Position numbers and translations under genes: made by a program | Notes under the pieces: model-generated | Database searches by the model: none | Told to the model about the DNA's origin: nothing | The model's input: only the letters and a program-made list of their open reading frames with translations | Assembly: GCA_905221605.1 (NCBI GenBank) | Contig: CAJNDS010001724.1 | Location: 635,416-699,415 of the forward strand | Reading direction: 5' to 3' | Source: Symbiodinium natans | Lineage: Eukaryota; Sar; Dinophyceae; Suessiales; Symbiodiniaceae | DNA: 64,000 bases | Part shown: piece after piece, positions 9,296 to 20,410 of the stretch | Numbering within the stretch: position 1 is the stretch's first letter | How the letters are laid out: each line of letters begins with the position of its first letter

Positions 9296-9358
9296 GAGCA
9301 CATGTGGGGCACTTACAAGGACTTGCCCTTGGAGCAGATTCCAGTTGCTGAGGCCAGG
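9296..9358 (+). CDS. Exon, unrecognised
   Basis: A GAACGACAG acceptor ends at 9295 and a GTGGCG donor begins at 9359. The exon is exactly 21 codons: EHMWGTYKDLPLEQ then IPVAEAR. TTTAGGG repeats lie on both sides. No domain is recognised. Confidence 0.65.
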
Positions 9359-9772
9359 GTGGCGGGCATAGGGTTTAGGGTTTAGGGTTTAGGGTATTGG
9401 GTATTGGGTATGGGGTTTGGGGTTTAGGCTTTAGGCTTTGGGGTGCCTTCTAGGGGTTACACTGGCGTATGCCTTCTAGATTTGGGCTACCAAGCAAAAC
9501 CCATAGGTTTTAGCTCAACTCCCATGTTCGGTTGGCTGGTCTAGTCAGAGGTTCGGCCAGGGTAGGGCTTGCTTCCTGCGCCGTGAATGTTAAATTCTGA
9601 GCAGTGCTTCCCGGTGCAGCGAAGCAGCGTCCCGTTTGGTTGCGGACTGGCGAGGAGCCTTTTCAGCCCCCGAGATTGAAAGAACGATTAACGTCATATC
9701 GCCCCTCCCCCCTGCCTGCCCACCCTCCCAACAACCTCGGTAAACCCTTCTCTCCCCACCCTCCCCCGACAG

Positions 9773-9863
9773 ATGATGAGCCTCCCAAACCCTCGAACTC
9801 AAGAAGCCTAGAAGAAACTCGGGACACCCAAAGCCCCATGACGGAGGCTGCAGCTAATGCCAG
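9773..9863 (+). CDS. Candidate exon, polar low-complexity segment
   Basis: A CTCCCCCGACAG acceptor ends at 9772; the frame reads DEPPKPSNSRSLEETRDT and then PMTEAAANAR up to a possible GA donor (GAAACT) at 9864. The same frame is open further upstream, so the left border is inferred only from the pyrimidine-rich acceptor. Confidence 0.45.
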
Positions 9864-9899
9864 GAAACTTTCTCGAACTTGGCTCTCTTCCGATGGCTA

Positions 9900-10776
9900 G
9901 TCCGGGCAATCCGAAAGCGGTCGGGCGAGGTGGCGACCTGGCACCGTCGTTGCTGGGTTTGGGGGGTTCAGGTTTTAGTGTTTCTCCTTCCTTTGCGTGC
10001 CTTGTGGGGGGAATATTCCCGGCCGACGCCGAAAGGCCCCTAAATGGTTAGTTTAACCCTTAACCCTAAACCTTAAACCTTAAGCCCTATACCCCCCCCC
10101 CCCCCCCACCCCCCCAAAAAAATTATAAATATAATAATAATCATCAAAAGAGACTCGCTAAGGGCCAGATTTTGGGGGGAGCCCGGTAGCCCTGGTAAAC
10201 GTGTGCCCCCGTGAAGGGATCGGAACTCCCTCTCGAGACTTGATGAGAGCTTTTGAGGTGCGAGTGCTTTTCGGGGTTTAGGGTTTAGGGGTTTGGGGTT
10301 TAGGGGTTTGGGGTTTAGGGTTTAGGGTTTAGGGTTTAGGGTTTAGGGTTTAGGGTTTAGGGTTTAGGGCTTGGTTGAAGCACTTGGGTGGTTCGAGAAT
10401 GAGTTGCTGGATGGAGGAAGTACTGATTGTAGCTGGCAATGCTTGGAGCTTGGGGTCGAAAGCGGTCAGAATGAGCCAAGAGCGAAGCAGCCACAGGCAG
10501 GGGTTGATGTGTTTTTGCATGCTGCTGGTGCTGCTGATTCGTGGCTCCCTTTACTTGCTTACAACACATCGGCGAGTCGCAAGAAGCCGTGGCAGATATG
10601 CTTCAAAAGATGTGTGTTTCGGTATGAAATGTGGCTGGCGTTCGCTATGAACATCACTCCCAAGGCTTGCTAGGCAGGTTTAGAGTTTAGGGTTTAGAGT
10701 TTAGGGTTTAGGGTTTAGGGTTCAGCCAGTCCAGCTTCAAAAGGGTTTAGGGTTCAGGGTAGCCTCCGAAATACAG
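9900..10776. other. Intron-like: C run, TTTAGGG array, 300-bp open stretch
   Basis: A C run lies at 10092-10107 and TTTAGGG units at 10273-10370. 10371-10673 is unique and open in two plus-strand frames (one begins VEALGWFENELLDGG and ends ITPKAC before TAG). Neither is recognised; it could be a degenerate gene fragment. TTTAGGG units resume at 10679-10725. Confidence 0.45.
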
Positions 10777-10868
10777 CTGGCCTCATCGCAAACATGCGCA
10801 TGATGCCAAGGCAATCGCCACCTTTGGCCGGAAGGACGTTGCTGGCAAAGCCATGCAATTCGCGTTGG
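10777..10868 (+). CDS. Exon, unrecognised
   Basis: An ATACAG acceptor ends at 10776 and a GTGAGG donor begins at 10869. The frame reads WPHRKHAHDAKAIATFG followed by RKDVAGKAMQFAL. Part of it (HRK...AM) loosely resembles the candidate exon at 8751, which may reflect an exon duplication. Confidence 0.6.
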
Positions 10869-10869
10869 G

Positions 10870-12600
10870 TGAGGACATCTTGATGCTTTCGCTTACCCCA
10901 GTCAGGTTTATCCTTTTATCCCTTCGATGCCAGAAATGAAAAACCCTGTTACCCCAGATCTGGCCGCAGAAGATCAACGTAACGAACTCAACCCTTCACA
11001 TGGTCCCTTTCCTTTCTTTCAAGGGTTTCGAAGTATGGCCTTGGGCTTTAGAAGGTCTCTGATGGCTTCTGACTTCTGAGCCCTTGTAAGTATGTGAAGG
11101 GTCTGGGTGTGAGCAGGACCATGGCATCTTTATCACGACTCCAGCAGACTACCCTGACCCCTGCCAAGCAGAGGCAGGCTTCAGATTTCAAAGAAGATGT
11201 TGTTGCCCAGTAAACTCTACACAAAGTCCTCGTTCAGGAGCAACAAAGAAGACCGCCATGTCATGCGGCGTAATGCCATGTTACGTTACGTGTTTATTGT
11301 ATGTGTTGGGACATATATGCCTGTTTCGGGATGATGTGCAGTACAAAGGCATGTTGGCGTTATGTTACATTGTATGCGCATGCCAATTCCGATGCCGACG
11401 CCAATGCCAATGCTAATGTTCATGCTATGCTATGACATGCCTATGCCCAGGCAGATGCATATGTGCTTATGCAGTCCTTACGCTATGCATGCATATAGCA
11501 GGCTTATGTTATGCTGATTTATGCTGTGACTTGTGCTGTGTTGCATTGTGATGGGTTATGTCGTGTCGTGTCGTTGTGTTGTGTTTACGAACGTACGGAG
11601 AATTCTACGACATACCATATTGCGGCCCAACGAGCACGGCAACACGTGCCATTGCATGACCTGGTAGTTTAGACGCACACGCATTCACATTGGCATACCC
11701 TACACCCCAACCTCTCCATTGTTGGCACTGGCAGCCCTTTGCCCCAAACCCTAAATGTGGGGTTGCGACAATGCGGGACCCCTAATATACACCCCCAAAT
11801 AGTAGGATTTCATGATAATCAGGACCCGAATAAGGTCCTCAAATCCTGCTGGTACCGCAATGTTTCCGAACAGGTCAAGCCAGATGATGGAGCGGCCGAG
11901 GATTGTGCACCTTGGATTCTGTTAGGGTTTAGGGTTTAGGGTTTAGGGTTTAGGGTTTAGGGTTTAGCGTTTAGCGTTTAGGGTTTAGGGTTTAGGGTTT
12001 AGGGTTTAGGGCCCTCCCGTTTTTTCTTCAACATTAGCTTTTGTTCGGTTCTAAGGATGTTGGAAGGTTGAAAAAGCAATGTAATGGAATAACCCCATAC
12101 ATGAACTTAGTGAATATCCATTATTAGGCCCGCGTAACCCTTAGCGCATCATCCAAATGGCCATTTCATTGAGATGGGCCCCTATAGCAACAAACTCCCC
12201 CTAAACCCTAGACCCTAAGACCCTAAGACCCTGAGACCCTAAGACCCTAAGCCTCTAAGCCTACGCCCTTAACCCTGAAATATACACAAACCCTAAACCC
12301 TAAACCCTGAAATGTACACAAATAGGCACCGATCTTCGGCTTCGGTAAATAAGGTCCGGTCTGGCGATGCGAAGGGCGGATCATTGCCAAGGTTTAGGGT
12401 TTAGGGTTTAGGGTTTAGGGTTTAGGGTTCAGGGTTCAGGGTTCAGGGTTCAGGCTTTAGGGTTCCCTTGTAAACCTACTGTAGCATGAACCCCCCGAAC
12501 TACACATTCTAACTGCCCATGCAACCGCACGCAGATCATCCTTCATTCAGCTTGCAAGGTTTAGGGGTTAGGATTAAACCCTAAACCCTAAACCCCAAAC
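10870..12600. other. Mostly unique intergenic/intronic DNA with ATGC-rich tract and telomere-like arrays
   Basis: 11270-11590 is rich in ATGC/ATGCC/ATGTT words and ends in GTCGT repeats. TTTAGGG arrays lie at 11922-12010 and 12393-12470; CCCTAAG-type units at 12197-12310. An element-D-like word (CCCCCAAATAGTAGGAT) lies near 11788. No gene is supported. Confidence 0.5.
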
Positions 12601-12604
12601 CCCA

Positions 12605-12660
12605 GGTGGCGACTTCTTGTCCCGAGGGCTCCGCGTGGCTGGGCAACAAGCTGCTCTCCT
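12605..12660 (+). CDS. Candidate exon, unrecognised
   Basis: After an AACCCCAG acceptor (ending about 12604) the frame reads GDFLSRGLRVAGQQAALLK. The right border is unclear. CCCCAAA/CCCTAAA units precede it and TTTAGGG units follow from 12679. Confidence 0.4.
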
Positions 12661-13850
12661 GAAGTATTGCGCAACACTAGGGTTTAGGGTTTAGAGTTCA
12701 GGGTTTAGGGTTTCGTACTTAACTTGGGCTTCCGGTGAGAGGCTGAACCCTCCCTAAACCCTAATTCAGCCCTAATTAACCCCTAAACCCTAAACCCTAA
12801 ACCCTAAACCCTAAACCCTAAACCCTAAACCCTAAACCCTAAACCCTAAACCCTAAACCCTGAAGCAAGGCAAGCTCGAGGTTTGGGGTTCAAGAGTTGA
12901 GGCTTTGAGGTCAGAGAGCCCTGGTTCAAAAAGGGTTTAGGGTTTAGGGTTTAGGGTTTAGGGTTTGGGGTTTGGGGTTTGGGGTTTGGGGTTTGGGGTT
13001 TGGGGTTGAGGGGTTCGGGTTTAAGGCTTAGGGGCCTGGGTTCAAAAAAGCTTGAATTGTTTAGTGCAGGGCTTTGGAGTCCTGATGAGGGTCTGTCTCC
13101 GTAGCTGCGGAGTAAGAACTAGCAAGGAACTCGCTATGGCTCGCTCAGAACAGTCTCTGCGGGTTTCTTAAGCCTGTTCGGCAAGCGAAACCTCAAACCA
13201 TAAACCCAAACCCTGAATCCTCCTCAGCCCCAAACCCGGTTATCGAGGTTTTTGGAGGGGCTAGGGACCGCCAATCCGATATCCTTAAAGCTCCCAAGAT
13301 TTTAACCTGAAAGAGCCTTATATAGCCCCTACCTTAAGCACCCAACATCTACTATTTAAAATTGGGATCATGTACCCAGGGTACCACTAGTATATCCCGC
13401 ATGAAGGCACATGAAACAGAAGCCCTTCTAGGGTTTCCTTGTTCCCCAATGGGGGTTTAGGGTTTAGGGTTTAGGGTCTAGGGTTTAGGGGGGGTTTAGG
13501 GTTTAGGGTATGTAAACGATGCAATTGTCATCGTGCCAGCTGACTTACAGAGTCTGGGTTCAAAAAAAGGGTTTAGGGCAGGCTTTGGGTTCTTAAGGTG
13601 CAGTGTTTCACCCAAGGAACCGGCAAATGGCAGCACTCGCGGCGCGTTTCGGCGTGAGCGCCCAGGATGCCGCAGCTTCGTGGGCCGAACTTTTTTTTCA
13701 AGCTACGGTGCTTCAAGGAGGGGTCCCCTTACTAGACTAAGTATAGCTAAGGGACTTATAACCTAAGTTCGGATCCTTCTAACCCAATTTAAAGGCCCAA
13801 TTTAGGGTCCTTAGAGAGTCTCTACTTATAACTAGGGGGGCCCCTCCTTG
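12661..13850. repeat. Telomere-like arrays in both orientations and unique DNA
   Basis: A CCCTAAA array runs 12780-12862, TTTAGGG then perfect TTTGGGG units run 12937-13006, and mixed units lie at 13453-13510. The rest is unique without a supported gene. 13370-13420 carries half-palindromic words like those of family B. Confidence 0.7.
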
Positions 13851-14165
13851 TAGTCTTCGTGTCGTATCGTGTATTCGTCTTCTTGTCGTGTCCTCGTGTC
13901 GTGTCTTCGTGTCGTGGCTTCATGTCGTGTATTCATATCGTGTGTCTTGGTGTCGTATCGTGTCCTCGTCTTCGTGTCGTGTTTTTGTGTCGTGTCTTCG
14001 CGTCGTGCCCTCGCGTCTTGTTTTGTCCTTTTATCGTCCTCGTCGCCTCGTGTCGTCGCCTCGTATCCTGTCCTCGTGTCGGTCCTTCCTCGTGTCGTGT
14101 CCTCGTGTCCTGTCGTCGTGTCGTATGGTGTCTTCGTCTTCGTGCGCGTCTGCACGTCGTTCCTT
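13850..14165. repeat. TCGTGTC minisatellite
   Basis: Imperfect repeats of words such as CGTGTCGTGTCTTCGTGTCG and CCTCGTGTC fill this stretch and keep all plus-strand frames open as Ser/Cys/Val/Arg-rich pseudo-proteins. Three overlapping frames are open at once, so none is convincing as a gene. Confidence 0.85.
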
Positions 14166-14219
14166 TCTTGCCGAAGTTGGCGACACGTGTCTGCGTTCGG
14201 GTTCGTGGATCCTATCAGG

Positions 14220-14749
14220 ATGTTTTATCTCCCTCTCCGTCTCTCTGGGTCCCCTCCCGCTATGTCTTTCTTTCTCTCTCGCTCGCTCACCCTCTTTTCG
14301 CTCTCTTCCTTTATGTATTTAATTGTTTCTTTATTTCCTTTCTTTGAATCTTTCGTTATTTGTGTGTTTTTTGTTTGTACTTTATTTCTTTCGTTTTTTT
14401 TTTTTTAGTTCTTTCTTTTTTTATGTTGTTTCTGTATTTTATTTTATTCATTTCTTTATGTCTTTAGTTTCTTCTGTATTTCTTTATGTATTTATGTATT
14501 TATTTCACTTTTTCTGTTATTTTCTTTTATGATCGTGCATTTTCTTTTCTTTTCTTTTCTTTTACTGCCTTTCTTTATTTATTTCTTTCTGTCTTTCTTT
14601 ATTTGTTTCTTTCTTTCTGTCTGTCTTTATTTTTATTTTTTATTTCTTTCGTTCTGTCTCTATTTCTTTATTATTTCTTTTGTTCTCTCTTTATTGCTTT
14701 CGTTCTTTGTTTCCTTCTTCTTTCGTTTGTTCTTTCTTGCTTTCTCTGT

Positions 14750-14839
<90 letters not shown>

Positions 14840-14890
14840 TTCCTTCCTTCCTTTCTTTCTTTCTTTCTTTCTTTCTCTCTCTCTCTCGAT
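14220..14890. repeat. Pyrimidine tract ending in a (CTTT)n microsatellite
   Basis: C/T-rich DNA with TTTCTT words leads into an almost pure (CTTT)n run at about 14749-14835, then CTTC and CT repeats to 14888. Open frames on both strands (poly-FLS and poly-KER) are artefacts of the repeat. Confidence 0.95.
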
Positions 14891-14965
14891 AATATATGTA
14901 TATATAAGTATGAACACTGTGCATGGAGCAAGCTGAGCTAGGGTTTGGGCGTGGAGTCTGTGCAG

Positions 14966-15034
14966 GACATGATGCTTCTCGATGACGACTTGCACAACAT
15001 CCAGGAAGCGGCCCATGGCCTGAGATTGCCAAAG
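14966..15034 (+). CDS. Exon, acidic helical segment, unrecognised
   Basis: A TCTGTGCAG acceptor ends at 14965 and a GTCGTT donor begins at 15035. The exon is exactly 23 codons: DMMLLDDDLHNIQEAAHG then LRLPK. A GGGCTTATAGGGCTTAGG stretch and then a CCCTAAA array follow. Confidence 0.65.
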
Positions 15035-15076
15035 TCGTTTTGGGGGGCTTATAGGGCTTAGGTAGGATAGGCCCTC

Positions 15077-15170
15077 GTAACTATCCTAAACCCTAAACCC
15101 TAAACCCTAACCCTAAACCCTAAACCCTAAACCCTAAACCCTAAACCCTAAACCCTAAACCCTAAACTCC
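15077..15170. repeat. CCCTAAA array
   Basis: About thirteen CCCTAAA units, nearly perfect. The following 130 bases are unique without a supported gene. Confidence 0.92.
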
Positions 15171-15297
15171 TACTGCAGCCCCTAGCCTATTCTTAGGGTT
15201 CCCCTCTTTTTTTGAGGTTCCAGTAGGACCGGGGAAACATGGTGTCGGCCTTATGGCAAGGCGCGAGCTTCTTTGAAATTTTGCCACAGATCACCTT

Positions 15298-15493
15298 AGG
15301 GTTTAGGGTTTAGGGTTTAGGGTTTAGGGTTTAGGGTTTAGGGTTTAGGGTTTAGGGTTTAGGGTTTAGGGTTTAGGGTTTAGGGTTTAGGGTATTAGGG
15401 TTTAGGGTTTAGGGTTTAGGGTTTAGGGTTTAGGGTTTAGGGTTTAGGGTTTAGGGTTTAGGGTTTAGGGTTTAGGGTTTAGGGTTTAGGGTA
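15298..15493. repeat. Long near-perfect TTTAGGG array
   Basis: About 27 TTTAGGG units with one interruption (GGGTATTAGGG near 15391). It is one of the longest telomere-like arrays in the window and is interstitial, with unique DNA on both sides. Confidence 0.95.
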
Positions 15494-16033
15494 GCGCACC
15501 GGTGTTGCTGCAGGTTATACCGGGTAGTTACATGGGAAGTTCTCTGAATGAGGGTCCCTGAGAGAAGTACCCACATGATGCTCATACGGAGAATCTCCAT
15601 TTCTCACGTGAGTAGCCTGCTCATGCCCTAAACCCCAAACCCCAAACCCCAAACCCTAAACTCTAAACCCCAAACCGTAAACCCCAAACCCTAAACCCTA
15701 AACCCGCCCAGCAACTCAAGAGCGCTTGCCTCAGCACTAGACACCCCATACCCGCAGCGGTACACCTCAGAGCCCCAAAAAGTTATTTCCTCGGACTAGA
15801 GAGTTAGGGAACTCTGCGCCCGTGTCTTACATCCCCACATTTAAAAAGTATATATTTATTTATATACATATATATGGATATGTATTTATTTATGGGTATA
15901 CTATCTTTAAGTGTTCTTTGTCGGTTTAGGGTGTAGGGTTTAGGGTTTACGGTGTACATATATATATATACACATACATATGTCTTTTCGTACAAGGGGC
16001 TCTCTACTTCTTCCCTGGTAAGCCACCTTCAAG
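15494..16033. other. Intron-like: family-B end, CCCTAAA/CCCCAAA units, AT-rich tract
   Basis: GGGTAGTTACATGGGAAG at 15523 matches a family-B end. CCCCAAA/CCCTAAA units lie at 15630-15705. An AT-rich tract with ATATAT runs lies at 15845-15980. No gene is supported. Confidence 0.55.
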
Positions 16034-16083
16034 GCAAAAGCCGGCGTGACCGCGCACCACACCCCGACTGGATTGAGACCTGG
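16034..16083 (+). CDS. Exon, unrecognised
   Basis: A CACCTTCAAG acceptor ends at 16033 and a GTTTCG donor begins at 16084. The frame (two bases in) reads KSRRDRAPHPDWIETW. TTTAGGG units follow at 16095-16150. Confidence 0.5.
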
Positions 16084-16089
16084 GTTTCG

Positions 16090-16959
16090 GTCCTAGGTTT
16101 AGGGTTTAGGGTTTAGGGTTTAGGGTTTAGGGTTTAGGGTTTAGGGTTTAGGCTGAGTTTGAGGTTGACTAGGACCGAGGGCAGGGCCCTTGTTCCCCCC
16201 CTTTTTTTAGGGTTTAGGTTCCCTTCTAGGCCCCTTTAATACCACACAGGGCACCCGTTTTTTTCCTAGCCCTCTCTCGGGCCTAGTTGAGCGCTTGATT
16301 GGTTTGATGCTTCGGAAGGGCTTCGGAGTTTAGAGACCTCAGGGTGGAGTTCTTAGGAGGGTTTCGGGTGTAGGTTTACCCTAAGCCCTAAACCCCAACA
16401 CCCGAAGCCCTAGACCCTAGCCCTAAACCCTAAACCCCAGACCCTATTCGCCCCATGATTTTGTAGCATACAGGCTTGAAGGATCTTTGGGTTCCATGCT
16501 TGAGTTATCACCTAAAGGACCTAGAGGTTTAGGGTTTAGGGCTAGGTTTGAGGGCTAGGATCTGCGACGTGAAAACAAGCAAAGATACCCAATCGTAGGG
16601 TTTAGTTGGGGTTTAGGGTTTAGGGTTTAGGGTTTTGGGAAGAGTGCCCCTTGCGCTGTTTAGGGCTATGAATGCTTGCCCGAAAGCCTGAACCCTCTAC
16701 TAGCCCGAACTCTGAACCTAGGCGAGGTCTAGGAACCCTACACCCTGAAGCCCCAAACAACCGAAGCACCCTCAACCCTAAGCCCCGAACTCAGCACACC
16801 CTAAACCCTAAACCGGGTGGAACCTACCGGAGCCTTGCCGGCTTCTGCTAGCGTGAGAGTCGAAACCCTAAACCCTAAACCCTAAACCCCAAACCCTAAA
16901 CCCTAAACCCTAAACCCCAAACCCTAAACCCTAAACCCTAAACCCTAAACCCTGCACAG
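16090..16959. repeat. Telomere-like arrays and unique intronic DNA
   Basis: TTTAGGG units at 16095-16150 and 16600-16635 and CCCTAAA/CCCCAAA units at 16378-16440, 16800-16815 and 16862-16955 enclose unique DNA without a supported gene. The last array ends at the next exon. Confidence 0.75.
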
Positions 16960-17030
16960 CTGAGGAACAAAGTTGCCATCCGCAAAGCAGCAGAGACCCT
17001 GGGTCTGGCGGCCTCGCCGCCAAACTCGGA
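16960..17030 (+). CDS. Exon, helical segment, unrecognised
   Basis: A CCTGCACAG acceptor ends at 16959 and a GTAGCA donor begins at 17031. The frame reads LRNKVAIRKAAETLGLAAS then PPNS. A second frame is open to 17060. CCCTAAA repeats precede it and TTTAGGG repeats follow. Confidence 0.6.
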
Positions 17031-17065
17031 GTAGCAACTCGCGGAGCGCAAAGGGTCCAGGTGCT

Positions 17066-17203
17066 GGGGTTTAGGGTTTAGGGTTTAGGGTTTAGGGTTT
17101 AGGGTTTAGGGTTTAGGGTTTAGGGTTTAGGGTTTAGGGTTTAGGGTTTAGGGTTTAGGGTTTAGGGTTTAGGGTTTAGGGTTTAGGGTTTAGGGTTTAG
17201 GGC
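17066..17203. repeat. Near-perfect TTTAGGG array
   Basis: About twenty perfect TTTAGGG units lie between the donor at 17031 or 17061 and a candidate acceptor at 17207-17208. If both splice sites are used, about three quarters of the intron is telomere-like repeat. Confidence 0.95.
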
Positions 17204-17209
17204 AACAGT

Positions 17210-18605
17210 GCGCTTGGGCCTTCCACGATGAGGTGCTTGGACCCTTTGGCCCTTTGGGGAATTTCTGTCGAAAAAGCCCTGGGTTTCGGGTCTAGGCTTG
17301 GATTTCGGAAGCCAGTAAAATCAGAACTCTTTAGGGTTTAGGGTTTACGGTTTAGGGTTTGGTCACTGTTTTGCAACCCTCGCCAGAACAGCCAGAACAC
17401 CAGACACTGGACGAAAGGAACTCAGGTAAAGAACATTGAGTACACACTGCGGCAGGCATTGTTTGGCGCGGCTTCGGGTTTCAAGGGTTATGATGGTCTT
17501 GCCTTTTCAACGGTACATGTCTTGGTGTGCTAAATAGGGTTTGGGGTTTAGGGTTTAGGGTTCATCCCTATCTTTGGACCTTAGTCGAATCAGGAGAGGG
17601 CTTACGGAGATGGATCTTAGTTCCGCGCCTGCCTGTTGACTTGGTAGCCCAGTGGTACCCTTTACCTTTTTTTGGGTTCTGGGTTCCGTTACAAAGTAAC
17701 CAGCAAGAAAAGATTGCCCTTATTGCAATATGGTTATACTGGGCTACTAAGTTGAGATGTCCGTGTAGCTACGGATAGAGGACGGTGACAAGTTCCGTGC
17801 CTCTGACCGTCGCTTGAATTCCGACAGGGGGGCGGAGAAAAGAAGCCATCAGGTTTCAGTTCTCAGGGAAGCACGCGCACTCATAGTTGAAAGTTGAAAC
17901 AAGAAGCCATACCCACGAACCCCATTCCACCGTCCACAGCGCATGAGAGGGGTGAGAGTTCAGAGCAGACAGGGTTTAGGGCGCTGTTGATTTCACAAGG
18001 TGGACGTTTGGCTAAGGGCCGGCCCTGGCGTGCTTTCAATGGGTGTAGCGTGTCAAGGTCATGAAAAAGTTCCCATTCCCCGCCCAAAGTGCGTGTGCGG
18101 GTTTGACTACTGAGCTGTCACTTGGAGCGGGGGGACGAAGAGAAACGACCGTAAAAGCACGTGGAGGTGGGATTGATGGCGATGGTGGTGGCGGTGGTGG
18201 TGGTGGTGGTGTCAAATGACCTTGATGATCACGATGACGACGATGGTGACGAGGCTAACTGCGATCAAGACGGTGATGGTGGTTTAGGGTTTAGGATTTA
18301 CGGTTTAGGGTTTAGGGTTTAGGGGTGGTGGCACTGTAGATTGTGATAGGGGATGGTGATGGTGATGGTCATGGGCCTGCCGAGCCGGCAGTTGGCTGAG
18401 TGCAAATGACTCCAGCGACAATGACCCAGAACAACAGCCAGCGGGTCCGCAAACCTCGGCAAGTGAATCGAACCTGCAAATACTCAAGAAGCTTGATCCA
18501 GGCCTTACCCTAAACCCCAAACCCTAATTAAACCCTAAACCCCAAACCCTAAACCCTAAGGAAGCCGTGAGCCCTAAAACAACCCTGATATGCACCCCTC
18601 CCCAG
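17210..18605. other. Mostly unique DNA with GGT/GAT microsatellites
   Basis: Short TTTAGGG groups lie near 17333-17360 and 17536-17560. 17527-18120 is unique without a recognised gene. GGTGGT/GATGGT trinucleotide tracts lie at 18176-18285 and 18345-18372. CCCTAAA/CCCCAAA units lie at 18507-18558 just before the next exon. Confidence 0.5.
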
Positions 18606-18694
18606 ATGGCAAAAGCGGCAGGACCTGCAGGCAGCGCTGCAGGCGCTGCAGCCAGTCACCGAATCGCCTGTGGCGCTCGCCAACTCCAGAAAAG
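18606..18694 (+). CDS. Exon, coiled-coil-like Gln/Leu-rich segment
   Basis: A CCTCCCCAG acceptor ends at 18605; the frame (one base in) reads WQKRQDLQAALQALQPVTE then SPVALANSRK, ending near a possible GA donor (GATGCT). It is flanked by CCCTAAA upstream and TTTAGGG downstream. No family is recognised. Confidence 0.65.
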
Positions 18695-18700
18695 GATGCT

Positions 18701-18968
18701 AGGGTTTAGGGTTTAGGGTTTCGGGTTTAGGGTTTAGGGTTTAGGGTTTAGGGTTTAGGGATACTATCTTTACAGGGGGTGGAGGGGTTGCCAGTCGATG
18801 CCTAGGACCTGCATTGGTCGTTGCAGTAGGCCCATGATTATTCGGTCTTTAGTGTTTGGTTGTGTTTGCCGGGGGGGGGGGGGGGGGGGAGGTACCTGAC
18901 AGCCCAACTAATCAACCCACTAAACCACGAATAATTTGGCACTAATTTGGCACCCCTTTTCGTTCCCA
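18701..18968. repeat. TTTAGGG array, unique spacer, 19-base G run
   Basis: TTTAGGG units fill 18701-18760 and a pure G run occupies 18871-18889. No gene. Confidence 0.85.
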
Positions 18969-19078
18969 GACTACCTGAGACGTTCCCAAACATCCAGTCA
19001 GTGATCACCAGGATTCGAAGGTTGAGCCTGGAGTTTGGGTCAGTCAAGGAATTCCTTTACATGTGCTTGTGGATGCAA
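18969..19078 (+). CDS. Candidate exon, unrecognised
   Basis: A pyrimidine-rich acceptor (CCCTTTTCGTTCCCAG) ends near 18968 and a GTTGTG donor lies near 19079. The frame reads LPETFPNIQSVITRIRRLS and then EFGSVKEFLYMCLWMQ. The codon pattern is protein-like, but no domain is recognised. Confidence 0.5.
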
Positions 19079-20265
19079 GTTGTGGGGGTGGGTGGGGGGT
19101 GCGGCCTCAAAACTGTTAGTTGCAAGGCAGCCACGAGCACTTTGTGTGAAGACGCCTTGCCGGCCAGTAAGGCAGTCAGCCGGATCGTTGACCGGTAGCC
19201 GACAGTGGGATTGGGTCCGGAAATGTACACAGGTCTTCGACGTCGCGACAACCACGCCCAAGTCGCACCAGTCCAACACAGGACCCAAAGAAGAAGACAG
19301 CTCCAGAACCCTAAGCCCTGAACCCTGAACCCTGAACCCTGGACCCTAAACCCTGAACCCTGAACCCTAAACCCTGAACCCTAAACCCTGAACCCTAGAC
19401 CCTGAACCCTAAACCCTGAACCCTGAACCGCAAACCCTGAACCCTAAACCCTACACTCTGAACCACCCACCCAAAACCCCCGAAACGCAGTCTGGGCTTT
19501 GGTTGTCGACCGTCTTAGCTCCTGGAAGCAAGATGAAAAGCTGCCCTATATCCTATCAGAGTCATTGTGCATCTTCAGGGTGGATGGTGCAGCTTACCGG
19601 CCTGTTGGTTTCGAATGGTCTGGGCTTTCCAAGACTCCACATCAGGGAGTTTAGGATTGAATGTGTTCAACGGATCTTGAGGGGGGGGCGTTTCAAGGAA
19701 TCCTTGCGTGCTCTTTTCTGTCGCCATGGCGTCGGAACCCGGTGATGCAAAGGAGGGGCTTATTACGGCAGCTCAGCTGCTCAAGGACTTACTCTTTTTT
19801 CGGGCCCTGAACTGTGACCGCTGAAAAATGCTGCATTTGGGGATTGGGGATTGGGGTTGGTTCTAGGGTTTAGGGCAAGTTTGAGGTATGGGGGCTTCCA
19901 CCGGGTTTTGATGCTTCTGTTTTGGGCTTTGAGGGGGGGGGGGGGGGGTGAATGGATGAAGGTTCGCAGAAGCCCCAAAGCATTGTCCTGCTCCAGTGCT
20001 TGGCAACATGTGGACTGATGGCGCAGTTGTATCTCCTTGGGTTCTTGCATGCATGCTGCCGTGAAGCCCTCAGCCTAAAACCTGCCTCATCCAGGCAGCT
20101 GAAAACAGCCGTGACTACAGCACGAATGCGCCGAACGACCTTTTCCTCAACGTCGTTTCCTCCGAACTTCAGTGCCTCTTCTCAAGAGAGGAGGCTTTGT
20201 TTCATGAACAGACTGCCCTGTCGAGGTGGACCCTGAGTGTCCCCCCAGACTTGTCCACATGCAGT
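19079..20265. other. Unique DNA with a CCCTGAA array; one possible exon
   Basis: CCCTGAA/CCCTAAA units fill 19310-19460. After CCCCGAAACGCAG a frame from about 19492 reads WALVVDRLSSWKQDEKLPY and later YRPVGFEWSGLSKT before a stop near 19650; it may be an exon but has no convincing donor. A G run lies at 19933-19948. 19952-20236 is open on the plus strand without a recognised product. Confidence 0.4.
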
Positions 20266-20267
20266 GG

Positions 20268-20410
20268 AACCCTAAACCCTAAACCCTAAACCCTAAACCC
20301 TAAACCCTGAACCCTAAACCCTAAACCCTAAACCCTAAACCCTAAACCCTAAACCCTAAACCCTAAACCCTAAACCCTAAACCCTAAACCCTAAACCCTA
20401 AACCCTAACC
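20268..20410. repeat. CCCTAAA array
   Basis: About twenty units, one CCCTGAA variant. Unique DNA follows to 20830 without a supported gene. Confidence 0.95.

Noticed and set aside
13859-14408. 179-codon Ser/Cys/Val-rich secreted-like protein
   Set aside because: It is a translation of the TCGTGTC minisatellite, and three plus-strand frames are open simultaneously.
14660-15032. Open frames rich in Lys-Glu-Arg or Phe-Leu-Ser
   Set aside because: They are produced by the (CTTT)n tract; three or more frames are open at once.
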